Assembly (NCBI GenBank): GCA_903904275.1
Contig: CAIVBX010000246.1
Span: 1-10,457 of the forward strand
Direction: 5' to 3'
DNA length: 10,457 nt
Origin: an uncultured Pseudomonadota bacterium
GTDB taxonomy: Bacteria; Pseudomonadota; Gammaproteobacteria; Methylococcales; Methylomonadaceae
In this document: positions 1 to 6,858 of the stretch, one piece after another
How positions within the stretch are numbered: position 1 is the stretch's first letter
Layout: the number at the start of each line of letters is the position of its first letter
Translations under genes and position numbers: made by a program
The notes under the pieces: model-generated
What the model saw: the letters and a program-made list of their open reading frames with translations, nothing else
Databases searched by the model: none
What the model was told of the DNA's origin: nothing

Positions 1-465
1 CAGTCTGATGATTTGGTGATGCTCGTCAATTCATGGGGTTACGGTTTTAAAACGCCGCTCAACGATTTAGCGAGTAAAAATAAAGCAGGCAAAAGTTTAG
101 TCACACTTTCAAATGAAGAAAATTTGTTATTCCCGCAATTAACGAATGACGAAAATCATTTATTAGCGATTGCGACAAATCAAGGTCGTTTGTTGCTTTT
201 TCCGTTAAATGAAATTCCCACATTGCCAAAAGGTAAAGGCAACAAATTGATTCAAATTCCCGCCGATGAATTAAAAAATAAACGCGATTTTGTCGTCGCA
301 TTCACGATTTTAAAACCTGAAAGTGCGTTAATTGTGCTGTCAGGAAAACGGACGCTAACCTTAAAATCAAATGATTTAGCGTTGTACACAGGCAATCGTG
401 CAAAACGTGGAACGCTTTTGCCGAAAGGTTTTCAGCGTGTTGAAGCGTTAAATAGTGAAAATTAA
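1..465 (+). CDS. parC: DNA topoisomerase IV subunit A, C-terminal part (partial, 5' end outside window)
   Basis: ParC is the DNA-breaking and DNA-binding subunit of topoisomerase IV, which with ParE decatenates daughter chromosomes. Only the last 154 codons are present; the frame is open from base 1, so the ATG at 19 is internal. The fragment is the C-terminal beta-pinwheel that binds and selects DNA. It shows the blade-like pattern of this domain: GYGFKTPLNDLASKNKAGKS, then LLAIATNQGRLLLFPLNEIP, then the ParC-typical GKGNKLIQIP, and finally NRAKRGTLLPKGFQRVEAL, which matches the usual ParC end. The GKGNK and RRGTLL-G-QR type motifs favour ParC over GyrA, whose tail is different and usually acidic. 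Its TAA stop lies inside a shared TTAA with the convergent ABC gene. I am confident of the family. The catalytic tyrosine domain is outside the window. Confidence 0.93.
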   Translation, partial: QSDDLVMLVNSWGYGFKTPLNDLASKNKAGKSLVTLSNEENLLFPQLTNDENHLLAIATNQGRLLLFPLNEIPTLPKGKGNKLIQIPADELKNKRDFVVAFTILKPESALIVLSGKRTLTLKSNDLALYTGNRAKRGTLLPKGFQRVEALNSEN

Positions 466-1196
466 CAACTTTTTGAAGTCAACATTTCAAAAGCAGCTGA
501 AAGATTATCGGATTTTGTTTCCTTTAAAACCTCTTTGAAACTTCCTTTGGCTTTGATTTGCCCTTGGTGTAACACAATCAAATGGTCATCTGAATAAATT
601 TCATCAATTAAATGACTTGCCCACAAAACGGCAATTTTTTCGTCCGAAACTAATTGATGAACATATTCGACAATGCTTTGACGGCTAGGAATATCAAGTC
701 CAACTGTCGGTTCATCAAGTAATAAAATCGCGGGGTTATGCAACAACGCCCGCGCAATTTCAACACGCCGTTTGTGTCCGCCATTTAATTGTCGTACTTT
801 TTCACTGCGTCGTTCATACATTTGCAAGCGTTCCAATTCTTCTTGAATCCGTTTATCGGCTAATTTTCCGCTCATTCCGTGCAACGCCGTGTGATAACGC
901 AAATTTTGTAAAACCGTTAAATCCATATCGAGCGTTGTTTGTTGAAATACAACGCCCAAACGCGCCAATGCTTGACGCGATTGCTTTTGAATATCAAAAC
1001 CACATAATTCAATTTTGCCGCTATGCGTGTCATAGAGATGCGTAATCAATGAAAATAACGTGCTTTTTCCTGCACCGTTTGCACCTAATAAAATCGTGCA
1101 TTCGCCTGCGTTGATTTGAAAATTGACGTTATCGAGAGCTTTTTTCTGACCGTAAGAAAAGGTTAAATTTTCAACTGTTAAAGCGATTTCATTCAT
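462..1196 (-). CDS. ABC transporter ATP-binding protein, type linked to PQQ-dependent alcohol oxidation
   Basis: Cytoplasmic ATPase subunit of an ABC transporter, 244 residues, a single complete nucleotide-binding domain. Visible motifs are Walker A GANGAGKS (38-45), the Q-loop in VVFQQ (82-86), a variant signature LNGGH-KRR (137-144) in place of LSGGQ, Walker B AILLLDEP (156-163) with the catalytic glutamate, the D-loop GLD (166-168) and the switch histidine in ASH (195). The LNGGH signature and the neighbouring YVTN propeller match what I recall of the ATPase family annotated with PQQ-dependent alcohol dehydrogenase systems. Its start overlaps the propeller stop by 4 bp (ATGA), so the two are translationally coupled. 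The usual partner, a membrane permease, is not in the window: this is the last gene of its block and it runs into parC. The transported substrate is unknown. An alternative is a generic drug- or Nod-type exporter ATPase. Confidence 0.88.
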   Translation of the reverse strand: MNEIALTVENLTFSYGQKKALDNVNFQINAGECTILLGANGAGKSTLFSLITHLYDTHSGKIELCGFDIQKQSRQALARLGVVFQQTTLDMDLTVLQNLRYHTALHGMSGKLADKRIQEELERLQMYERRSEKVRQLNGGHKRRVEIARALLHNPAILLLDEPTVGLDIPSRQSIVEYVHQLVSDEKIAVLWASHLIDEIYSDDHLIVLHQGQIKAKGSFKEVLKETKSDNLSAAFEMLTSKSC

Positions 1197-2155
1197 GGTT
1201 TAACCGCCAATCCCCAAGGGTAATTTCCTACACCAACGGATTTTGTAACAACTTGCGATTCTAAATCGATAATCGAAACGTCATTGCTTAAACCATTTGC
1301 CGTGTATAAACGTTTTTCATCAGATGAAAATGCCACATTCCAAACACGCGAACCCACTAACAGATATTTTTCAACTTCAAAAGTTTGCGCGTTCACAACT
1401 GCAACACGATTCGCAGTTCCAAGCGCAACATAAGCACGTTTACGTTCTTTATCAATCGCAACGCCAACAGGTTGAATTTTGTCATTCGGCACGCCTTGAA
1501 TCGCAAAACTAATCGTTTTAATCGGTTGTTTTGTTTTGGCATCCAAAACCATCAACGTTCCCGCCATTTCTGACGTGACCCAAAGTTGCGAACTGTCAGG
1601 CGTGAACGTCACAAAACGCGGACGTGCATCAACCAACGTATTTTCAACAATCGTCTGTGTTTTCACATCAATCCAATGCACCATATTCGTGGTTTCGGAC
1701 GCGCTAATAATCCATTGATTATCAGGACTAACGCAAATACCTTCGGGTTCAACACCGACTTTGATTTGTTTGCTGACTTTCTTTTTTGCCAAATCAATCA
1801 CCGTCACCAAACTATCGTCTTCATTTGACACATACATTTTGTCGCCCGTTGGACTTAACGCAAATGTTTCGGGGTCTTCGCCAGAAGGTAATTTTCCTGT
1901 TTGTTTAAGCGTTTCTGCGTCGAAAATTTTAATGGTGTTGTCGTCGCTGGTTGCAACGTAAAGTAATTTTTTGTCGGGACTTAACGCAATGCCGCGTGGA
2001 CGTTTGCCGACAGGAACGGTTTTTAATAATTTGCCGTCAACAGGATTTAAAATTGCGATTGCATTATCTTTTTCGAGTGTGACAAAAACAGTTTCAGCGT
2101 GAGAGATATTGAAAAATGTGGCGGTTAAAGCGAAGGCTAAAATTTTGAATTTCAT
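1193..2155 (-). CDS. Secreted YVTN-family beta-propeller protein (PQQ-catabolism-associated type)
   Basis: Probable periplasmic seven-bladed beta-propeller of 320 residues. An N-terminal signal peptide is clear: MKFK, a hydrophobic stretch from residue 5 to 16, then ISHA before E21, which satisfies the signal peptidase I rule. The mature part is about seven repeats of some 40 residues. Each has a P-x-G/E-hydrophobic-SPD turn, then LYVA/MYVS, then a strand ending in I-D or V-D; examples are RPRGIALSPDKKLLYVATS and DPETFALSPTGDKMYVSNED. The repeat style and the downstream ABC ATPase fit the family annotated as PQQ-dependent catabolism-associated beta-propeller. The molecular role of that family is not established; a scaffold or sensor for a periplasmic quinoprotein dehydrogenase is an inference. 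The start is supported by AAAGGA six bases upstream. It lies 54 bp behind mch and overlaps the ABC gene by 4 bp, so all three are probably co-transcribed. Confidence 0.88.
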   Translation of the reverse strand: MKFKILAFALTATFFNISHAETVFVTLEKDNAIAILNPVDGKLLKTVPVGKRPRGIALSPDKKLLYVATSDDNTIKIFDAETLKQTGKLPSGEDPETFALSPTGDKMYVSNEDDSLVTVIDLAKKKVSKQIKVGVEPEGICVSPDNQWIISASETTNMVHWIDVKTQTIVENTLVDARPRFVTFTPDSSQLWVTSEMAGTLMVLDAKTKQPIKTISFAIQGVPNDKIQPVGVAIDKERKRAYVALGTANRVAVVNAQTFEVEKYLLVGSRVWNVAFSSDEKRLYTANGLSNDVSIIDLESQVVTKSVGVGNYPWGLAVKP

Positions 2156-2161
2156 GAATTA

Positions 2162-2167
2162 TCCTTT
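2162..2167 (-). promoter_or_regulatory. Ribosome binding site of the beta-propeller gene
   Basis: On the minus strand AAAGGA lies six bases before the ATG at 2155. This is the best Shine-Dalgarno match on the leftward block. It fixes the start at the residue that gives a complete signal peptide. Confidence 0.7.
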
Positions 2168-2172
2168 TGCAA

Positions 2173-2196
2173 CAAGGCGTTTTTTGGAACGCCTTG
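2173..2196 (-). other. Intercistronic hairpin between mch and the propeller gene
   Basis: CAAGGCGTT (2173-2181) and AACGCCTTG (2188-2196) form a perfect 9-bp stem with a 6-base loop. It fills the gap between the mch stop (2210) and the propeller Shine-Dalgarno (2162). No T-run follows on either strand, so it does not look like a simple intrinsic terminator. It may instead stabilise the upstream mRNA or cause partial termination. It shares the GGCGTT/AACGCC core with the terminator after ribB. The strand is assigned from the leftward transcript. Confidence 0.6.
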
Positions 2197-2209
2197 CTTC
2201 AATGATGTT

Positions 2210-4171
2210 TTACGCGCCAAATGATAAATCTAATAAGGCGTTATCGAGTTGACCCGCGCGGAATGATTTTCCTGATTCAACTGCCGTTACAATCACGCTT
2301 GCTGGACTGAATAACATTGCGTCGATTTTGAAGAAATCGTATTCGTAGGCTTTGAAAATTTCAGCAAACGGTTTGCCGTAATCTTTTGATGTTGAGCTGG
2401 GCAATTCTTTTGCTAATTTTTCAGCCGCTTCGTCGCTACCTTTGACAAATAAATGCACCTGTCCAGCGAATAAAATCGCGTCATTTGTGCGTCCCATTGC
2501 TTTTACAAAATTGGGGTGTGGCGGACAAATTGGTGCAGAACCACTGCCGTCAATAATGTTTTCCAATGGGAAATGTAATGCGTGTGCTTTGTGCATCGCC
2601 ACTTCTAACACTCGCGCCACCACTTGAACACCACCCGCTAAACTGCTGGTTGGTGTGACGATAATGGTTAATTTTTCTGGTGAAATACCGCACGCTGCCG
2701 CAACTTTTTCAACGATTGCCAAAGGTGGAATGGCATCGTTTTCAATAACCAATGTCGCCGCGTCGCCTTCATCGTGATACGCCAATTCTTGATAAAGTTC
2801 TTCAACAGGAATCGTTTGACCGTCTTTTTGTTTTGTCGCCATGGCACGCGCAGGACCTGAACCTAAAGCGTAGTATTTTTCATGTGACAAACTCCATCCC
2901 GCATATTGACTACCTAAACAACCTAAAACAGGATTTCCTGTGTGAACATTTACCGAAAGCGGCCAATTTGTAGTGTATTGACTATGTGAAATTGAAACCG
3001 TTCCCATGCCACCCAAACAAATTTCGGCAATAATTCGTCCCGCTTCCAAACCACCGACGTGGTTAATTCCCGCATCGATAATTGTGCAACCGTTTTCTAA
3101 TGTTTCAATTCCCACGCGCAATTTTGCCGCATTTGTAATCAATTCTTGTACTAACGGTTGCGTTAATTTGTTCACACTTGCTTGATTCATATTTAATGAC
3201 CTTTTTAATTTTTGAATGTTAATTCTGAGTTTTTTTAATGCAGTTTTTGACCGCGTTGAACGCGCAATCATACTGCAAATAGGTTGATTTTTGGGAATTA
3301 TCACGCCTGAATGTGGCAAATCTTGGCAGTTTTTCGACCAGTTAAAATTTTTTGGAATGATGAGGGAATGTGGCGCGAAAATGATTTCGTAAGCAGAAAA
3401 AAAGGGTGTGTCATAAAGTTGCATACTTGCTGGCGGACGCGGATTGATTTCTAAAACAAAAATCTCGGTTTCGGTGTGAATAAAATCGAGAGAATTAAAA
3501 CCGCGTAAATTGAAATGCGAAACTAATCTTTTTACCCAAAATCGAAGCTGATTTTTTTGGAAATTACTTAAATCGCTGTGATTTGAAATCCCTGAAAATA
3601 AAAAATCGCCGTATGTCCATTGCGTGTTAAAGCCGATAATTTCAGCATTCAAAAATAAAACAGAACCTGATTTTCCTTCACAAAATTGTTGCCAATAAAT
3701 ATCCGTTTTTTGTGAATTGATACCAACACCACCTTGACCATTTAACGGTTTTGAAAGCCAGTTTTTTTGTTCCGTTGGAAAATCGAAATGTGTTTCTGGA
3801 TACGGAATTTCTAAAAAATTTAATGCGGAAAAAAATTTACGTTTGTTTTGAACTCGTTCAAAAATAGCGGCTGAATTGCCAAAAATTTCAAAGCGACTTT
3901 CCAAAAAATAAAGACTTTCAACATGATTTTCAAAACCGCTGCCGTAAATTACACCAGCGATTTCAAAATCAGATAATTCAAACAATGCTGATTTTAAATT
4001 TTTAATCGAAAGCGAATCAATGCGAATGACTTTTTGTGCATAACAAAACGTATCGACATCTGCATAACAATCAATCACAACAACGTTAAAATTTTCACAT
4101 TTGGCGAATTGCGCGAGCATTCGCCCTGATGTTGCAACGATTAAAAAATTACAATTTTGACCAAATATCAT
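2210..4171 (-). CDS. mch: Fused ATP-grasp protein and methenyl-H4MPT cyclohydrolase (Mch)
   Basis: One open frame of 653 codons holds two proteins. Residues 1-327 are an ATP-grasp protein of the kind found beside mch in methylotrophs (orf17-like). They show the N-terminal FLIVATSGRMLAQ strand and loop, the nucleotide-binding LSKPLNGQGGVGI (139-151), and the metal-binding EINPRPPAS (241-249). Residues 328-653 are a full-length Mch, from MNQASVNKLTQPLV to a typical end ALLDLSFGA, with family motifs NVHTGNPVLGCLGSQYAGWS and GSGSAPICPPHPNF. Mch interconverts N5,N10-methenyl- and 5-formyl-H4MPT in cytoplasmic formaldehyde oxidation. The role of the ATP-grasp part is uncertain; cofactor biosynthesis or modification is an inference. 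The two are joined by a basic tail (ARSTRSKTALKKLRINIQKL). Because a Shine-Dalgarno-like site precedes the Mch ATG at 3190, Mch may also be made alone. The start at 4171 overlaps ubiD by 23 bp, has only a weak Shine-Dalgarno, and is probably coupled to ubiD translation. Confidence 0.87.
   Translation of the reverse strand: MIFGQNCNFLIVATSGRMLAQFAKCENFNVVVIDCYADVDTFCYAQKVIRIDSLSIKNLKSALFELSDFEIAGVIYGSGFENHVESLYFLESRFEIFGNSAAIFERVQNKRKFFSALNFLEIPYPETHFDFPTEQKNWLSKPLNGQGGVGINSQKTDIYWQQFCEGKSGSVLFLNAEIIGFNTQWTYGDFLFSGISNHSDLSNFQKNQLRFWVKRLVSHFNLRGFNSLDFIHTETEIFVLEINPRPPASMQLYDTPFFSAYEIIFAPHSLIIPKNFNWSKNCQDLPHSGVIIPKNQPICSMIARSTRSKTALKKLRINIQKLKRSLNMNQASVNKLTQPLVQELITNAAKLRVGIETLENGCTIIDAGINHVGGLEAGRIIAEICLGGMGTVSISHSQYTTNWPLSVNVHTGNPVLGCLGSQYAGWSLSHEKYYALGSGPARAMATKQKDGQTIPVEELYQELAYHDEGDAATLVIENDAIPPLAIVEKVAAACGISPEKLTIIVTPTSSLAGGVQVVARVLEVAMHKAHALHFPLENIIDGSGSAPICPPHPNFVKAMGRTNDAILFAGQVHLFVKGSDEAAEKLAKELPSSTSKDYGKPFAEIFKAYEYDFFKIDAMLFSPASVIVTAVESGKSFRAGQLDNALLDLSFGA
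3200..3206 (-). promoter_or_regulatory. Internal Shine-Dalgarno-like site before the Mch ATG
   Basis: Minus-strand AAAAAGG ends nine bases before the in-frame ATG at 3190, the start expected for a stand-alone Mch of 326 residues (2210-3190). This suggests independent initiation of Mch inside the longer frame, or a remnant from when the two genes were separate. Confidence 0.5.
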
Positions 4172-5606
4172 TAACGCGATTGATAATTTCAGGAGTCATC
4201 GTGATTGTTTTTCCCCATTCTCGCGTCGTTTCACCCGCCCATTTATTCGTTGCATCGAAACCGACTTTTGAACCCAAACCCGAAACAGGCGAAGCAAAAT
4301 CTAAATAATCAATCGGCGTATTTTCTAAAATCGTTAAATCTCGCGCGGGATCCATTCGTGTGGTGATCGCCCAAATCACGTCTTGCCAATCACGCACGTT
4401 AATATCGTCATCAACCACAATCACAAATTTGGTGTACATAAATTGCCGCAAAAATGACCACGTCCCAAGCATCACGCGCTTTGCATGACCAGCATATTGT
4501 TTTTTCATCGAAATCACAGCCATGCGATACGAACAACCTTCGGGTGGTAAATAAAAATCAACGATTTCAGGGAATTGTTTTTGCAAAATCGGCACAAAAA
4601 CCTCATTCAACGCGACGCCCAAAATTGCAGGTTCATCGGGCGGACGACCTGTGTAAGTGCTGTGATAAATCGGATTATTACGTTCCGTTATTGTTTCAAT
4701 CGTGAAAACAGGAAAATCACTGACTTCATTGTAATAGCCTGTGTGGTCGCCGAATGGTCCTTCTGGTGCGGTTTCATTCGGATAAATAAAACCTTCTAAC
4801 ACAATTTCTGCACTCGCAGGAACTTGTAAATTATTACTCAAACAATTTGCCAACTCGGTTTTTGAACCACGCAATAAACCTGCAAAGGCAAATTCTGATA
4901 GGGAATCAGGAACTGGTGTAACCGCCGCTAAAATCGTGGCTGGGTCTGCACCTAAAACCACTGTCACAGGAAACGGCTCATTCGGATGCACGTCTTGCCA
5001 TTCTTTAAAATCCAACGCGCCACCACGATGCGCGAGCCAGCGCATAATCGTTTTGTTTTTACCAATCACTTGTTGACGATAAACGCCCATATTTTGCCGT
5101 TCTTTGTTTGGACCTTTTGTAATTACTAACGCCCAAGTAATCAACGGCGCAGCATCATCTGGCCAACAATGTTGAATCGGGTAACGCCCCAAATCGATTT
5201 CATCGCCGCATAGCACATTTTCCTGACACGGTGGATTTTTTACCATTTTCGGCGACATATTTAAAACCTGTTTGAACACAGGAATTTTTTCCATCGCGTC
5301 TTTAAAACCTTTTGGCGGTTCAGGTTCTTTCAAATACGCGAGCAATTTACCAATTTCGCGTAATTCTGAAACGGAATCTGCACCCATTCCCATTGCAACA
5401 CGTCGCGGCGTTCCAAACAAATTACCTAAAAGCGGCACGTTGTAACCTTTCGGACGTTCAAAAATAATCGCTTGTCCTTGCGCTTTTAACGTTCTATCGC
5501 AAATTTCCGTGATTTCTAAATACGGGTCAGCTTGATAAGTGGTGCGTTTAAGTTCGCCTTGTTTTTCGAGTTGCGAAATAAAGTCGCGGAGGTCGTGATA
5601 TTGCAT
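4149..5606 (-). CDS. ubiD: 4-hydroxy-3-polyprenylbenzoate decarboxylase (prenylated-FMN dependent)
   Basis: UbiD decarboxylates 4-hydroxy-3-polyprenylbenzoate in ubiquinone biosynthesis, using prenylated FMN made by UbiX. The open frame extends to 5669, but the conserved family N-terminus is MQYHDLRDFISQLEKQGELK, so I place the start at 5606, giving 485 residues, close to the roughly 497 of the E. coli enzyme. Family landmarks are present in order: NLFGTPRRVAMGMG (62-75), the cofactor/metal-site segment RQNMGVYRQQV (170-180), LAHRGGALDF (191-200), EGPFGDHTGYYNE (282-294) carrying the likely acidic active-site residues, STYTGRPPDEPA, and the C-terminal ENTPIDYLDFASPVSGLGSK. No key segment is missing. 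There is no strong Shine-Dalgarno at 5606. It is the first gene of the leftward block, divergent from ribB, and its end overlaps the ATP-grasp start by 23 bp. Grouping with mch probably reflects co-expression rather than one pathway. Confidence 0.95.
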   Translation of the reverse strand: MQYHDLRDFISQLEKQGELKRTTYQADPYLEITEICDRTLKAQGQAIIFERPKGYNVPLLGNLFGTPRRVAMGMGADSVSELREIGKLLAYLKEPEPPKGFKDAMEKIPVFKQVLNMSPKMVKNPPCQENVLCGDEIDLGRYPIQHCWPDDAAPLITWALVITKGPNKERQNMGVYRQQVIGKNKTIMRWLAHRGGALDFKEWQDVHPNEPFPVTVVLGADPATILAAVTPVPDSLSEFAFAGLLRGSKTELANCLSNNLQVPASAEIVLEGFIYPNETAPEGPFGDHTGYYNEVSDFPVFTIETITERNNPIYHSTYTGRPPDEPAILGVALNEVFVPILQKQFPEIVDFYLPPEGCSYRMAVISMKKQYAGHAKRVMLGTWSFLRQFMYTKFVIVVDDDINVRDWQDVIWAITTRMDPARDLTILENTPIDYLDFASPVSGLGSKVGFDATNKWAGETTREWGKTITMTPEIINRVNDIWSKL

Positions 5607-5643
5607 GATTGCGTTTTGAATAAGGTTAAAAAAAGATAAACTT

Positions 5644-5649
5644 ATTGTA
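5644..5649 (-). promoter_or_regulatory. Possible -10 element for ubiD and the leftward block
   Basis: The 118-bp spacer between ubiD and ribB must hold promoters for both directions. On the minus strand TACAAT lies about 38 bases before the ubiD ATG, a 5/6 match to the sigma-70 -10 box. The best upstream partner, ATGACG (5669-5674), sits at a long 19-bp spacing, so the call is tentative. I found no convincing promoter for ribB on the plus strand. Confidence 0.3.
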
Positions 5650-5724
5650 ACGCGACAACTAAAAAGCACGTCATTTAAAAAAAACGTAAAATGGCAACAT
5701 TACAAACAAGAGAATCTCAACGCA

Positions 5725-6822
5725 ATGAATAGCACCGAAGAAATTATTGAAGATTTAAAACAAGGCAAAATGGTCATTATCATGGATGACGAAGATCGCG
5801 AAAATGAAGGCGATTTGTTAATGGCAGCATCGTTTGCCCGTGCCGAAGATATTAACTTTATGGCACGTTATGGACGCGGTTTAATTTGTTTAACATTGAC
5901 GCAAGAACGTTGTCAGCAATTACGATTGCCTTTGATGGTTAGCGATAATAAAACGCCTCATTTCACGAATTTTACTGTTTCAATTGAAGCGGCAACAGGC
6001 GTTACAACAGGCATTTCTGCCGCAGATAGAGCAAGAACCGTTCAAGCAGCCGTCGCTAAAAATGCAACCGCAGAAAATTTGGTTCAACCTGGGCATATTT
6101 TTCCGTTAATGGCGCAAGCGGGAGGCGTTTTAAATCGTGCAGGACATACTGAAGCGGGTTGTGATTTTGCGCGTTTAGCTGGCGTTGAACCTGCGGCGGT
6201 GATTGTCGAAATTTTAAATGACGATGGTTCGATGGCGCGTCGAGCAGATTTAGAAAAATTTGCAGCTGAACATCAACTGAAAATCGGCACAATCGCGGAT
6301 TTAATCCATTATCGAATTCAACATGAAAACACCTTGGAGCGCGTGAGCGAATGCGCGTATCCGACAGAATTCGGTGATTTTCGTTTATATGCGTATCAAG
6401 ACCGCAACGACAATAATCTTCACATCGCATTAGTGATGGGCGATATTTCAGGTGAAGAACCTGTTTTAGTGCGTGTTCATGCGCGAAATGTGTTAGATGA
6501 TGTATTTGCGTCAAAACGAAGTGAAGCCAGTTTGTCGATTCGGTCAGCGATGCAGAAAATTTCAGAAGCGGGTCGCGGTATTTTGGTTTTAATTCGTCAA
6601 AGTGAGAATAATCAAGCCTTAGCCGAGCAAATTCATCGTTATCAACTCGCTGATAATGGACATCAAGTTGCTGCAAAAAATGATGTTGATTGGCGAACGA
6701 CTGGCACTGGCGCACGCATTTTGTCAGATTTAGGCGTGAAAAAATTGAAAGTGTTAGGCATACAAAAAAAATATGTAGCGTTATCAGGTTTTGATTTGGA
6801 AGTTTCTGAACATATTGGTTAA
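5725..6822 (+). CDS. ribB: 3,4-dihydroxy-2-butanone-4-phosphate synthase with degenerate GTP cyclohydrolase II domain
   Basis: The N-terminal domain (about 1-200) is RibB, which converts ribulose 5-phosphate to 3,4-dihydroxy-2-butanone 4-phosphate and formate for riboflavin synthesis. It keeps the metal and substrate motifs DDEDRENEGD (21-30), GVTTGISAADR (92-102), HIFPL (124-128) and RAGHTEAGCD (138-147). The C-terminal domain (about 205-365) has the RibA fold signature (ALVMGDI, VRVH, late GTGARILSDLG) but not its active site. Where GTP cyclohydrolase II has EC-L-TGD and RCDCG with three zinc cysteines, this protein has VRVHARNVLDDVFASKRSEA (249-268), with none. The QEGRGIGL motif is replaced by RQSENNQAL (291-299). 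It should therefore supply only the RibB activity, like the RibBX-type proteins known in proteobacteria, and a separate RibA is expected elsewhere. The ATG follows a weak AAGAGAA (5708-5714). No FMN riboswitch is visible upstream. A terminator follows. Confidence 0.93.
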   Translation: MNSTEEIIEDLKQGKMVIIMDDEDRENEGDLLMAASFARAEDINFMARYGRGLICLTLTQERCQQLRLPLMVSDNKTPHFTNFTVSIEAATGVTTGISAADRARTVQAAVAKNATAENLVQPGHIFPLMAQAGGVLNRAGHTEAGCDFARLAGVEPAAVIVEILNDDGSMARRADLEKFAAEHQLKIGTIADLIHYRIQHENTLERVSECAYPTEFGDFRLYAYQDRNDNNLHIALVMGDISGEEPVLVRVHARNVLDDVFASKRSEASLSIRSAMQKISEAGRGILVLIRQSENNQALAEQIHRYQLADNGHQVAAKNDVDWRTTGTGARILSDLGVKKLKVLGIQKKYVALSGFDLEVSEHIG

Positions 6823-6858
6823 AAGTTCAATCTTTTCAAAATAGCTTTTATACTTACG

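Noticed and set aside
469..493. Inverted repeat TTTTGAA/TTCAAAA at the parC/ABC junction
   Set aside because: The stem is 7 bp and nearly all A-T, with an 8-base loop and no T-run, too weak to call a terminator. It also lies within the ABC coding sequence.
5607..5669. Upstream extension of ubiD by 21 codons to an ATG at 5669
   Set aside because: The family N-terminus begins at the internal Met (5606); the extension is hydrophobic, unlike UbiD, and occupies the promoter region.
5607..5724. FMN riboswitch upstream of ribB
   Set aside because: The spacer shows none of the conserved RFN helices and is too short and A+T-rich to hold one.
6056..6715. Long open frame of 219 codons on the minus strand opposite ribB
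   Set aside because: It lies wholly antisense to a well-conserved RibB gene, its translation resembles no family, and it has no ribosome binding site. It is a codon-bias shadow.
6826..6854. Promoter-like TTCAAT and TATACT pair with 17-bp spacing before the terminator
   Set aside because: The -35 matches only 3 of 6, and a transcript from it would enter the terminator at once. An attenuator is conceivable, but nothing else supports it.
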